Assembly: GCF_030272615.1 (NCBI RefSeq)
Contig: NC_081408.1
Coordinates: 61,872,614-61,936,613 of the forward strand
Reading direction: 5' to 3'
DNA: 64,000 nucleotides
Source: Cryptomeria japonica
Lineage: Eukaryota; Streptophyta; Pinopsida; Cupressales; Cupressaceae
The position numbers and the translations under genes were made by a program. Below are positions 23,562 to 35,887 of this stretch, in pieces. Within the stretch, counting starts at the first letter, position 1, and each line of letters begins with the position of its first letter. Below the pieces are notes generated by a model. That model made no database searches. It was not told the DNA's origin and was given only the letters and a program-made list of their open reading frames with translations.

Positions 23562-24764
23562 TGTATACACCTAAAAATTGGCTATGAGGAATTAAATAAG
23601 TATTTAATATTTATTTAATAATTATTCATCTATTAAATAGTTAATTCAAAAAGATTAATCTATTTAATTCATTTCATGTCTTTCTATTGATTAATATTTT
23701 ATTAATTAATTCATCTATCTTATTCCTCTAATTAATTAAATATCTAATATTTAATTATTCCTCTAATCAAGTTAATTAAATATCTAATTTTAATTATCTC
23801 GTTCAAGTTAATTAAATATCTAATGTTTAATTATCTTCTCCAAACAATTAAATATCTAATATTTAATAGTTATTCTCTTATGCTATAGTCTCAAATATTA
23901 AATAATTCCTAAATTATTTAATCCCATTTTCTAACTCACCCTCCATCTCCACTTCATCTTCCCTTTGCCAACTCATCAAACATGTGGCTAAGTAAATATT
24001 AATTTATGATTTATCTTCAACCTCCAAAATTAATGAAATTATGTACGTACACACATTTCATAACCATTTCCTATATTCTCTCCAATGCCCCCTACATCTT
24101 GAGAAGGACTTGAGTCCACTTGTCCTACCATGCCTAGATTTCCTCCAACCATCCCTAGATTCCCTAAGTGAGCAACCCAGTCAAGGTGAGATGAGTGACA
24201 CTTGTCTTCTCCTTCCTCCTTTCTCTCAACCTTCACCTTTTCTCACAACCATTCAAATTTGTAGATCTGATCATGACCGTTGATCTGAGCCACATCATCT
24301 TATCCTCTCAAGGTCTATAAAATCAAGAGCTTTAGTTGAGAGAGAGTTAGACTTGAAGAGACTTCAAGTGCATTTTGCAAGCCAATCTTATACATCCGTG
24401 AGTTTTTGAAGCAAATAGCAAATAGCAAATATCATATAGCATTTTAGCATAATCATTTTAGCAATATAATCATTTAGCTTTGCATATTATACTATCAGTT
24501 AACTACAAGTTATCAGTCCATTCTTCATATGCCATCTTGGAAGCCAATGGTGCATTGTCTAAGAGCACACCATCTGCAACCAGGAACAGTGGAGTTAGGA
24601 CACAATGAGACATAAATCATGAAGGTAAAATAATGTTTTATTTTAGTATATATTTCATGTAGTTTCATTGGTGGATTTTGGATTTTCTGTATGCATTTCC
24701 ATTGTATTTTGTGAAACTAACTTATTATAGGTAACATTCTAAGGATGAAATTCAAGCTCACACA
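23562..24764 (+). repeat. T2: 3' LTR
   Basis: A 1203-bp LTR opening TGTATACACC and ending GCTCACACA. Its last 70 bases match the 5' LTR remnant at 8203-8272. A TATAAAAT box lies at 24316-24323, a likely sense promoter. The first part (23600-23930) is AT-rich with repeated AATTAAATATCTAAT words. The base after 24764 begins copia element C1, so GTAAG (24765-24769) should be the right half of the T2 target duplication; the left half is off-window. Confidence 0.85.
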
Positions 24765-27700
24765 GTAAGCTACATGCATTTGAGTTAAGTAATTTTGATA
24801 ACAGTGGGTCTTAGGTAAATAAAGTAGAATCTGCATTCAGTTCTTTTCATATGGTGAATCTGATGATTAGAATGATAAAATGAGTAAGTACTCTGAAGGA
24901 GATCACAGTGGAGCAAGTGAAAGATTTTGCAAGAACATGGAAAAACTGCACAAAATGTATGAGGAAATCAAGAAGCAAGAAGAATTTGAAGCATTATTAG
25001 CCAGAAGGTTACCGAGAGGAAAAGGTAAGTATAAAGGGAAGCTACCTTTAAAATGTTTGAAATGTGATAAGATAGGACATATGGCTTCTAACTACCCTGA
25101 CAAAGAATCTAGTGATACCGAGATAACAGGTAGAAAGATAACCAATACAGAGGACATCAAGACTTCAGAAGGAGAGATAGAAAGACATGTCTAATAGCTG
25201 ATGAGGAATCCAATGATGATGAATCTGATGAAACTGATACTAAGGAAGTTGTTTATGTGGCTATTAAAGATGAATCTAATGAAGAAAGGTATGAAGAAAA
25301 AGCTCTAATATTTCACATAAATAATAATGATTCTTGGATCATAGATAGTGGATGTTCACATCATATGACAAGTGATAAACACAAGTTTGTTAAATTAGAA
25401 GACTATGATGGAGGCTATGTAAGATCTAGTAATGATGCACCATGTCCAGTGAAAGGTAAAGGATCTATAACACTTCTTGACAATGCTAAATGTGACGATG
25501 TATATTGGGTTGAAGGTTTGAAATACAATTTGTTGAGTGTAGCACAACTAAACAATACAGGATACTGAATAGAATTTTAGAAAGGAATTGTCAAAGTTCA
25601 TGACAAGCATGGAAAGTTAGCTGCTACCAGGACACAAACAAAAGGTAATACATTTCATCTTGACTCAACTCGGAACAAGTGTCTTTATGCAAAGATAGAT
25701 GATACCTGGTTATGGCATAAAAGGTTTTGTTATGTAAATTTTGATAATCTGATCAAAATAAGTAAGAAGCACCGAGTAAAAGGTCTACCGAGTCTTGAAA
25801 AACTTGAGAATGCTATGTGTTGAGGATGCCAGATGGGTAAGATGACAAGATGAAGCTTTACAAGTAAGTCCTACACTTCTAAAGGAATTTTAGATCTAGT
25901 TCATACTGATCTTTTTGGTCCTATGAAAGTTCAAAGTTATTATGGTGATAAATATTTCAAATTATTTGTGGATGATTACTCAAGAATGATGTCAGTCATG
26001 TTTTTAAAAGAAAAATCAGAAGCTTTTCAGATGTTTAAATGGTACAAGGCAAGAGTTGAAAATGAAACAGGAAGACAACTGAAATGTCTTAGACTTGATA
26101 GAGGAGGAGAATTCACTTCTAATGAATTTAACTTATACTAGAATGATCATGGTATAAAGAGGAAAGTATCTGCACCGAGAACACCTTAGCAAAATGGGAT
26201 AGCCGAGAGAAGAAACAGATCAATTGTGGATTGTGCAAGAACCCTGATGATAGAAAAGAGGGTACCTCAAACATTTTGGAGAGAAGCAATCAGCACTGCA
26301 GTTTACACCCTAAACTGAGTTCAACTGAAGAAAAGAACCATGAAGACACCTTATGAGATCTGGTATGACAAGAAACCTAATGTAAGTTAAGTAAAACATT
26401 TAAATGTTTGACCAAATCATCTAACAAAATAGTAGAAAGTGCAAATGTGAAAATTGATGAATTTGCAAAAAGAAATGATGAAGGAAATTCCAAAGAACTA
26501 GAAGATTATGAAGAATTCATTTATGTTCAACTGAGAAGTCCTACCGAGAAAGCTTCTGAAGAAATTGAAGATAATGTCCAGTTACCAAGTGATGAAGAAG
26601 ATCATACAGAACCTACCGAGCCTATATTATCCAAGTATGTCAGAAGACATCATGCATGAAGTCAAATTATAGGAGATAAGGATGATCCAGTGATGACAAG
26701 GAACAAAATGAGACAGAACATATGTCTAATATCTGAATTTGAGCTGAGAATAGTGAAAGAGGCATTTAACAGTGAAGATTGGGTAAATGCTATGATAGAA
26801 GAGATTGATCAAATCAAGAAGAATGACACATGGACACTGATCCCAAGACCTAAGAACAAAAATGTAATCAGTACTAAGTGGATTTTCAGAAACAAGCTAA
26901 ATGAAAAAGGTGAGGTTATTTGCAACAAAGCAAGACTAGTTTGCAAAGGTTGTGCTCAAGAAGAAGGAATAGATTATGGTGAGACTTTTGCACCCATGGG
27001 TAGACTTGAGGGACTAAGAACATTGTTGGCATATGATACTTTCAAAAATTTCAAGGTATATCAAATGGATGTTAAATCTACATTTTTGAATGGTATACTG
27101 GAAGAAGAAGTTTACATTGAACAACCTGAAGGATTTGTTGAAGACAGGAGTAAAGATCAGGCATGCAAACTGAACAAAGCTTTATATGGTCTAAAGCAAG
27201 CACCTAGAGCATGGTATGAAAGACTGCACTCTTACTTAATCAAGATTGGTTTTATAAGGACAAGTGAAAACAACAATATGTACATGAAGAAAGATGAGGA
27301 CAATGGAATACTGATCTCAACCATATTTGTTGATGATATCATATTTTGTGGAAATGACTCCTTATGCAATAATTTTGGAAATGAAATGTGCAAAGAATTT
27401 GAGATGTCACTAATCAGTGAGATAAAGTATTTTATAGGTTTATAGATATTGCAAATGAAAGATGATATTTTTATTACTCAATCCAAGTACATAAAGGAAA
27501 TATTGAAGAAATTTGGAATGGAGGATTCTAAACCAGTAAGTACTCCTATGACTACTAACTATAAATTATCAAAGAATGATGAATCTGCATCTGTTGATGA
27601 GACACTTTACCAATCTATGATTGGAAAATTGCAATATGTTGTGCATAGTAGACCGGATATAGCACATGCGGTAGGTGTTGTAGCAAGATTCTTTGCAGAT

Positions 27701-28279
27701 CCCAAGGAAACACATATGACAACAATCAAGAGAATTTTTAGATACCTAAGAGGCACTGAATATTATGGCTCAGTATATGAAAAGAGGAATAATTTTGATT
27801 TAAAAGTTTATACTGATGCTAATTGGGCTGACAACATAGATGACAGGAAAAGCACAAGTGGTGGAGCTTTCTTTTTAGGAGAAAGACTAGTAAGTTGGCT
27901 TAGCAAGAAACAAGGATGTATTTCACAGTCAACAACAAAAGATGAATACGTTGCTGCAACATTGAATTGTACCAATATAGCATGGATTAAACAACTGTTG
28001 GAAGGTATACATGAGAAAGTTACCGAACTAGTAACTATATTCTGTGATAATACTAGTGCCATTAACATTTCAAAGAATCCAGTGATGCACTCTAAGACAA
28101 AGCATATATCTATAAAGTATCATTATCTTAGAGAAGAAGTTCAAGAGAAGAAAGTTGTGCTAGAATATATCAGTTCAAAGGAGCAATTAGCAGATATCTT
28201 CACAAAGCCATTGCCAAAGGACACTTTTGAGTATCTCAAAAGAAAGTTAGGGGTCCTACCCCTATCTTCTACTCACTGA
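24765..28279 (+). pseudogene. C1: 5'-truncated Ty1/copia gag-pol
   Basis: T2 inserted within gag, so the left part is off-window. The fragment shows a zinc knuckle CLKCDKIGHMASNY (about 25050) in which the last Cys is Tyr. Then come protease WIIDSGCSHHMT (about 25335); a GAG-pre-integrase segment with WLWHKR, where the second zinc His is Tyr (RFCYVNF); integrase with HTDLFGP (about 25905), LDRGGEFTS (about 26095) and AERRNRS (about 26205); RT from about 26690 with ALYGLKQAPRAWYE and FVDDIIF (about 27330, for the usual YVDD); and RNase H with TDANWADNIDDRKSTSGG, STTKDEYVA and CDNTSAI, ending before TGA at 28277-28279. The order PR-IN-RT-RH is diagnostic of copia. Stops and frame changes occur throughout, but the RT/RNase H part is nearly whole, with one TAG at about 27443. 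Confidence 0.93.
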
Positions 28280-28792
28280 CCGAGTTCAGTGAAAGCATCA
28301 ATTCGATGAATCTACAAAATATTATGTGTGGATTGATGCTGATTTACACACTTTAGGTGGTCACCTAAAGGTGTGCAAGAAATTGTGAGTAGAGATAAGC
28401 TACTCTGACCGAATTTGAGATGTTACACAGTAATGCAAATCACTTCATAGAGGAAGGAATCATGATTTATTTCTTTTACTTTTTGGAATTGTTGTCAAAA
28501 GGGGAGAAGACTAAATTGCTAAAAGGCTAAATGATTGATTGAATGAAAGCCCTAAATGATGAATAAAAGAAGACTAATGATAGGGGGAGAAGATTACAAA
28601 AAAAATGGAGAAGACTAAATGCAAGTCAACAACTCAGAAGCCTAATGAAGAATGGAGAAGACTTCAGAAGATTTTAATAGCTCAAGGATAATAGTTGAAG
28701 TCTAATAGCGATCAGAATCCGAATCAATTTGAATATCTTGTTGGTATTACCATTTATTTATTGGTTTTGCCATCAATACCAAAGGGGGAGAT
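28280..28792 (+). other. C1: 3' untranslated region and PPT
   Basis: Non-coding sequence between the pol stop and the LTR. A purine run CAAAAGGGGAGAAGAC lies near 28495, and the polypurine tract CCAAAGGGGGAGAT at about 28779-28792 directly abuts the LTR start. No other feature is seen. Confidence 0.75.
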
Positions 28793-30312
28793 TGTTGGCA
28801 TTACAGTAAGAAAGATTGTTGGGATTTCAATATCAGAAGATTGTTGATATTCAGTAAGGATATTGAGAAGGTTGTTGAAGATTATTGATATAACTAAAGA
28901 AGGATGATAACTATCTTTATAACATTATTTTGTCATTGATGTCAAGAGATTGATTATCTGATTTAGTATGATGCTGCCATATCTTGAGAAGATTGATTTG
29001 AAGAGAATTAAGATGTCGGTAAAAGACACAGAAAGAATATGATGAATAAGGGGAGAAATAAGTTATTCAATGGAAAACTATTACCGAGTTAGACAATGAA
29101 TAGATCATGATGTTTAGATTGTTTTGATATTCTGTATATGTTGTTTATTGTAAGGTTTATAATATACTATGTCACCAAGAAAAGAACCTAATCGGTAAAC
29201 CCCAAGGAACCTAGTCGGTAAACCCTAATGTTATCGATATCTGTTAATGAAGGTGAAATGTCTACCGAGTAAAGTTTAGTATTTACCAAGTTGCAACCAA
29301 GTTATGACAGTGCGCATGGGATGGATAAAAGAATTATTTAATGGAGGACAATGATTAGCTAGAGATGTATAAATGATTGGTATGTCATGCATGAAGTTTG
29401 TTAAGGATCTATGGCAAAGGAAAATCAGCAGGAAGATCTACAACGCAGATTGAACCGCAATAACCTTCTGAAAGTTCCAAGAAAGGACTGCAAGTCCCGA
29501 GGCAAGGTAAAACATTTTCAGATTAAGGATACATTGAACCTGGTCAATTTCGAAGATCTGATGGCTAAGATTGATCATGGGAAATGTGATCAAGGAGATT
29601 GAGCGGTTAGCAATTGTTTATAAATAAGGAATTGTTAATAAACAATGTATGCGGGCAAGTGTATGCACAGGGATGCTACATAGTGATTACCGAGCACATA
29701 AGCTTGAAGACCTATTTGAATAAAAGAGTAGAGAGCCCAATAGAGGGACAAGATAAGTCCTATGACTAGATTGTTTTGAGCAAATAAGAATCTTCTTTAG
29801 CATTTTAGATGTGATGTTGCAAATAGATTTGTATTATTGTTATTTTGTAAGTGACAAAAAATCTCTTGACCGAGTGGACTTAACAGTCTTATATGTAAAC
29901 CCTCTAGCAAGGTAACATTCTAAATGAGTGTTTGAAATCCTTTGACAAGGTCACTTCTAACAAAGTGAAGATCCTAACAGATCTGAGGGAAATCCCTTAA
30001 CCGGGTCACATCTAGCAATGTGTTTGTAATCTTTAATAGGATTTTCTTTTAACCGAGCATACTCTAGAAGAGTATATTTCTTAGTGGGTCCGAAATCCCA
30101 TAGTGGTTTTTCCCTACTTGGGTTTCCACATCAAATCTGGTGTTATGATTGTTATGATGATTATGTGTTTATGAGTTTGCATGTTTAGTAGTTTTGGTTA
30201 GATTGTTGAAGTATAAGTTACCAAGGTTGAATCTATTGATTTTATGGAAGTTTAAGTTTGTATGATTCACCCCCCCCTCTCATCTTGTTAGCTATTGGCA
30301 TTTGTACTTGCA
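28793..30312 (+). repeat. C1: 3' LTR (right edge approximate)
   Basis: The LTR opens TGTTGGCATT right after the PPT. A TATAAATA word lies at 29619-29626. A C-rich run followed by CTCTCA (about 30270-30282) is typical of copia LTR ends; by comparison with C2 the LTR should finish about 30 bases later, at TTGCA (30312). The stop codon of the CACTA transposase (30329-30331) sets a hard limit on the right. The 62-codon ORF at 29411 has no family signature. Confidence 0.7.
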
Positions 30313-30328
30313 TTAAGTATCAGAACTA

Positions 30329-32464
30329 TCAAACATTATACTTTACCAACCTTCCTCTAGGTTCATGTTTAACAACAAATGACCAACCCGCTTTATGTGG
30401 AACCTCTAAGTAAAATACATGCTCACGTTGGCTTGGAAGAACATAGGGCTCATTTCTAGCTCGCTCAAAAGACCTTGTATTGACCATTGTAAATCCATTA
30501 TCATATTCAATAATAGTTCGGTCAGGATCATTTTCATTTAATTATAGCTAGTACCATTGGACGACAAAAACAACTAATTTGAAGGACCCAAAGACACTCA
30601 AATATATCATCCAACATCCCATTGTATCAATTTTGTGAGACTTGAGGATGTATGTCTCTTCTAGATTAAACATTAATTGCCTGAAATACTATAGTTATCC
30701 TAGAATCACAAGTTTGTTCGTGTGATCCAACTTTTTGATGCAAAATTTATGACCATTGTACCACATAGCCTTGTGGTGTTTCACCTGCAATATGTCAAAC
30801 ATGTAGAAATTATTGCATCGCTAGTTGATAAACATATTTATTCTTGGTCGAATGTATGCAAAAAAACATATATATATATATATACATCATTACAATTGAA
30901 AAAAAATTAAGTAATATGGGTGATTAATATATTTATACATACCTGTTTATCTCTTAAACCATATGCCAAATCAATTTCCCTTGGTGTAACATTGGAATCT
31001 CCATTACAATGAGCTTCTTTAACCAATGAAGCCAAACCTTCCCTTGTTAATGCATGACCAGATTGTTGACATTGTTCAATCCATGCGGTCATCCAATCAA
31101 GATTGTTTGCAACATACAAATTTAGTGCATCCCACTCTCGAGCAATTGTAGAAAAAATAACTACAAATTTACAACTGATGTATATTGAATATTAAGAATT
31201 AATTAACTACAATATATATAAAAACCAAATTTAAAATGTATTCAGATTAATGTCAATGAACATCCAATAATTACCTCTCACTTTCCTCAATCTAGCTTTC
31301 CCCATCAGGTACTCCCCTTTGAATTTGCTAATGGATTTGGGATCCCAAATGCAATCTACATGGATCTTTGCCACAAACTTAGGAAGATATTCAATAATGT
31401 ACACCATAGTCTGGTATACCATATATCCCTCCATAATATAAACCTTGGGATGTGCTCTTTGTCCAACCAAAGCCTTCAAAAATTTCAAGTGCCTCTCAAC
31501 CATCCACATTGACCTTGTGTGTATAGGTCCACACAATTCAATCTCCTCAACTTGGTGTATGAGGTAGTGTTCTTGTGCATTGAAAAATGTCGAAGGTAGA
31601 AAATTTTGCATTTCACACATTAGACGAGAAATTTTTGTCTTCCAATATTTCATATCTTCTTTATGGTTTTGTTTAGATGACAACCATCTACAAGTGATTC
31701 AAGACACAAATATATTAATGAGAATTAACAAAATAATATATTACATAACAAGTAAAACAAATGGAAAATATAATACCTATACAATAAATTGAACAAATAA
31801 CACTACTTACCTCATGTATTTTCCAAGATCATATATAACTTTCTTGACATTATTATCGAAGTGGTTTGGGAGAGATACAGGTAGAATGTACTGCAAAAAT
31901 TATAAAATGATCCTTTCATTGTTTTTCCAAAACTAGTACTAAACATAGTACAATGAAAAGTACATGCGGTATACAAATATATAGAAAATATACAAGAACA
32001 TGAATTACCTTAATGAAGGTATGCCAATCGTGCATTTTCATCCTTGGCCCAAATTCACTTTTCTTTGTTATGAGATTGTTTATGTTTGCAATAAATCCTG
32101 TGCGAAAATAAATTTTTCGTATGACCTCTTTTATAGCATTGATTTTCTACTCCATTAATAACCAAGGAAGAGAACTTATATTAATTTGGTCTCTATCACT
32201 ATTTAATTGAATGACATTTTTCATTGCATGATTGGATTCCTGAATGTCACTACAAATTTTGACAATTTTTTCTTTGTCACATCTTCCATCCAATATTTTC
32301 CATAATGTCTCTATTATATTCTTTCCAATATGCATAGTATCAAACAAATGCACAATTTTTAGCTTCTCATAGTAGGGAAGCCTACTGAATTGTCTGAGAT
32401 AACTTTTTAGTCCCTTTGGAAGGTGGTAATTAATGCCTTGAGGACCTTCATGAAGCATATAAGT
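30329..32464 (-). pseudogene. CACTA (En/Spm) transposase, 3' exons
   Basis: Exons inferred from family similarity and GT/AG edges, 5' to 3' on the minus strand. About 32464-32010 contains HLFDTMHIGKNIIETLWKIL, then TAG at 32147-32149 in otherwise readable sequence ending KMHDWHTFIK. 31890-31811 reads ILPVSLPNHFDNNV. 31687-31275 is a DUF4218-type segment with LPSTFFNAQEHYLIHQVEE and GPIHTRSMWMVERHLKFLK. 31160-30943 contains LYVANNLDWMTAWIEQC. 30784-30329 is DUF4216-like with VVFVVQWY and YVLPSQREHVFYLEVP, ending KYNV and TGA. The protein would cut and paste CACTA elements. The 5' exons are at 59985-61197; copia C2 lies in the intron between. In-frame stops show it is dead. Confidence 0.82.
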
Positions 32465-32511
32465 CTACAAAATTAACAACGACAATCATTGTCAATTACA
32501 ACATGAGTAAA

Positions 32512-32516
32512 CAAAA
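32512..32516. repeat. C2: left target-site duplication CAAAA
   Basis: CAAAA precedes the TG of the left C2 LTR and recurs at 59910-59914 right after the CA of the right LTR, 27 kb away. The pair proves that everything between arrived as, or later inserted into, one copia element. Confidence 0.9.
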
Positions 32517-33140
32517 TGTTAGACAATTCAAATAACTGAAAGACAACTAAGAGGGGGGGAGTGAATCAATTGTCATAGATTACCAAAACATTTACCAATT
32601 AAAACTTTAATATCGTAACCCAAAACATTAATACCAAAATTCTTAAACCAAATAATGGAATAGAAGTTAAACCAATTAAGCATAAACAATAATCACATAA
32701 TAAATACCATCCACATGACACCAAGATTTATACATGGACAACTTGGTAAAGGGAAAAACCATAGTGGGAAGCCTACCCACAGTCAGATAATACTTATACA
32801 GTAAGTATGTGAATTACAATTGAGGGGCTTGCACTTGCAGGAAGGCCAACAACCTAGAGCGCACTACGCATCACAAAAGGAGTCTCACTAACTACATAGA
32901 AATCGAGACTACAATCTGGAGAAGTGATTGAATTGCAAAGATAGCATCTCCTATGCTTGAGTACAATTTCAGTTAAGCTCTATATCAGAGGACTATATAC
33001 TTTTACATAAACCCAACTCGATCACCAATGATCGACAAAATCCTCTACCTGAATGATATTACATTATTCACACATTACATATCCATATCCCATTCCTTGA
33101 CCTTATACCTATCCCATGATGATCTACAATGAGAACTTAC

Positions 33141-34841
33141 TGTGTAGGGGAAAAAGCGAGACTAGGTTAACATGCCCTAATCCTACCTTTTGACACACAT
33201 TACGGAATACGAAAGAGCCTAGAGATATCGCACAATTGGCTACTTCTTTTTGTGAAAAAGAGAGCCACGGGATATCTATTAGGATTTCTATTCCTTTGTT
33301 GAAATTGGAAGATCAAATGATGCAAGTTCAATCCCTAACCTCAAAATGCAAGTAGGAACTAATGACAAGATTGCAGAATTGAACTTAAATGATGGACAGC
33401 TGTAAACACAAGGATAAGACAAGAATGAAAATGCATACCCGGAGTTAAAATCTGACTGAAGATGTTCGGGACGGGGGCGCGGGCGCCACTGTCCTGATTC
33501 TGCCCCTGAAACTGCTCCGGAAACTGCTGTTTTTGCACTTTGGAAAAAGCTGTCAAAAATGCTGAAAATGCTGTCGGACCAGGGCACCCAGCGCCCCTGT
33601 CCCAGGGACCAGGGTGCCCAGTAGGGACCAGGGCGCCTAGAAGGGACCAAGGCGCCCAGCGCCCCTGTCCTGGCAGGACCAGGGCGCCCCACGCCCCTGT
33701 CCTGGTCTTTTTCTCTGAAATTTGGTGGGAAGGTCAGTCTCAGTCTGCTTCTCCCAGATCTGCAACCTGCGGCGTCGTCCGAGTCCCGAAACCTGCACTT
33801 ATATCTGAAAAGGTGTTTGGGCGGCTATATAGGGTTTTGCCTTAGTCATACCCCCACTTCGGTGATTTCCACCTCCACGAATAGCCAAGTTGTATTGTAA
33901 AATGTATTGTGTGTGCAGACCTAGTGTGTGTGCAAGGTCCTTAAATGCAAGAAAGCAAACTAGAGCAACCTAGAAAGTAAACCCTAATTGCTTGTAAATG
34001 ATAATGTAAATGCTCTAAATCAAGATACAAAGTGATCTAAAGCATGAATAAAGGATATATTGAAGCTTATGCAAAGACATGAAAACAACATGAAATCATA
34101 CCCAACCCTCAACGGAGGAGTACAAGCCAATCTTCAGTCGGTAATTTCCTATTGTTCTTCAATGTCTTCCAAGCCCTAAGTGGATGAATGAATTTGATAA
34201 GTGCTTGATAGAGGAATGTTGAATGTTGTTGAAGTCTTCAAAGATCTGCTCTTTCGCTGCATAGAAGGTCCTTGAAAGCCAAAAATCGGATCCTTTCAAA
34301 TGAAGAAAGAGAGCTCTTATGTATGAAACCCTAGGTCTTAATTTTGACTTTTGGCCGACCTAGAGATTGAATATCCCACCAATTTCTTGGGGTTAAGCTT
34401 TATTTTATGATTGGATCGTGCTCCCAAAATTTTGGGAAAAATGTTTGGGACCATGTTGCACGGGCGCCATGGTCCCGACAACTTTTCACCAAATTTTTAG
34501 GGTCATCAGATATGATGATTTTAGAGAGAATCCCGAAGTTACAGGTGATTTCGAGATGTTTTGACCCCCGAAATCAAGCCCCCAAGTTCAAAATAGGACC
34601 TAATTAGGGTTTTTGATTAAATGATGTATTGGAAGAATAAAATGAAAGGGGCACACTTTAATGAAAGGGCCCAACTTTATGATATGGGAGATGATAAAAT
34701 AGGACCTTAGACCTAATTAATTTAATTAATTAAGTGCTAAAGGGGAAATGCAATGCAAAATGCAAAATGCGCCAAGGCGGGTGCTAAACTAGGTGTGAAA
34801 TTGTACCACCCTAGCAAGTGCGTACAATTTACGACGCTACA
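33141..34841. mobile_element. Probable solo LTR inserted in the C2 LTR
   Basis: A 1701-bp insertion absent from the other C2 LTR. It opens TGTGTAGGGG and closes CGACGCTACA, and is flanked by CTTAC on both sides (33136-33140 and 34842-34846). TG...CA ends plus a 5-bp duplication are those of an LTR retrotransposon. I see no primer site, polypurine tract or coding domain, so a solo LTR is most likely; a short non-autonomous element is the alternative. ORFs on both strands around 33288-33845 reflect GC-rich repeats, not genes. Confidence 0.8.
33577..33706. repeat. GC-rich degenerate tandem repeat within the solo LTR
   Basis: Several copies of a unit close to GGGACCAGGGCGCCCAG, alternating with CGCCCCTGTCC. 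This is by far the most GC-rich stretch in an AT-rich window. A related GCACGGGCGCCATGG word recurs near 34457-34471. Confidence 0.75.
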
Positions 34842-35471
34842 CTTACATCATATATATACAAATTGTCGACCATAAACAATCAGGTCGGCCACCAGACAAT
34901 AAACCAATTACATAATTATAAAACATGTCAACCTTAGACCAAACAAATAATATTCAACACATAAGACATCCTGGAAACACATCGAGAGGTCCAATCCACA
35001 TGTTACATTAATCCGGTCCATAACCTAGATCAACCAAGAGCCAATATACATCCACATGCTAAAGCAATGATCTCCATCCACCAAGTCTTGACCATGATCA
35101 CCAAAAGCATCTTGAATCTCCACCAGAAGCTGCACCAACACCACTTATGCATATCACCAAAGATATTCATCAAAAGCTCTGCCAGTGAAACCCTTGTCGG
35201 AACTACAAGACAAGCTTCCAAGCAAGCAGGATAGCATTCAATCACTAGACCAAAACCAACTTACTAAATATGAAAATGAGTATCATGAATAAGCCAATTC
35301 CATAACCAAATCATATTGGAGCCTACTGGATCATGCCAGATCCAAACCAACTAGAAACTACTCAACCTATCGGGACCAAAAGGGTGTCGGTAAAGCATCC
35401 AAACAACTAGTGCTGACATCAATGACAAAATATCAATGCAACTCCCAATCGATTCCTCCAAATGGATAACA

Positions 35472-35887
35472 ATCTATCCCTTTGGAATTGATGGCAACAC
35501 TAGATATGAAAAACATCTAAGTACCAAGAAATGCCAAACAAGTCTCCCCCAATGGAAGGAAACCAACAATCTCCCACATAAAGATATAGTAATGAAGTTC
35601 TGAAACAAAGACCAAACTCCCCCTATGAATGATATCTCTGTAAAGCTCTGAATTAAACATATACATCTCTCCATAATGTATACAACTCCTTAATTTTTTT
35701 TTTTTCACATCAATATCTCTCCCCCTTTGACATCAATGCCAAAAATATGAAAAAAATATCAAAGCAAAAACATAAACCACTGAATTACAAAGCTAGCTAC
35801 TCCACCTGAGTAGTAGCATCCCCACATTAGTGCTAGAATGAAAATATCTTTGATAGATCATATTGGACTGATGTCAAAAAGTATCAA
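35472..35887 (-). other. C2: 3' untranslated region with two purine tracts
   Basis: Non-coding sequence between the C2 stop codon and its LTR. On the minus strand it holds the LTR-adjacent PPT (35472-35487) and a second run TCAAAGGGGGAGAGA (about 35721-35736), about 240 bp upstream. The small ORFs here have no family signature. Confidence 0.6.

Larger units (their letters stand above)
32517..35471 (-). repeat. C2: 3' LTR (left in the window), interrupted by a 1.7-kb insertion
   Basis: In window orientation it opens TGTTAGACAA and closes GGATAACA at 35471. Without the insert at 33141-34841 it is about 1.25 kb, matching the right LTR (40169-41097 plus 59593-59909, about 1.25 kb) at roughly 90% by eye. 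Most differences are C/T or G/A changes. On the minus strand the element's polypurine tract CCAAAGGGATAGAT (35472-35487) lies just before it. Confidence 0.9.

Noticed and set aside
29411-29602. 62-codon ORF inside the C1 LTR
   Set aside because: LTR sequence; no family signature and no equivalent in the C2 LTR.
33288-33845. Overlapping 134- and 101-codon frames on opposite strands
   Set aside because: They coincide with the GC-rich tandem repeat in the solo LTR; low complexity (Pro/Arg/Gly), no family match.
35030-35245. 71-codon minus-strand ORF with Cys/Trp-rich text
   Set aside because: Lies within the C2 LTR; the matching region in the other LTR does not keep it open.
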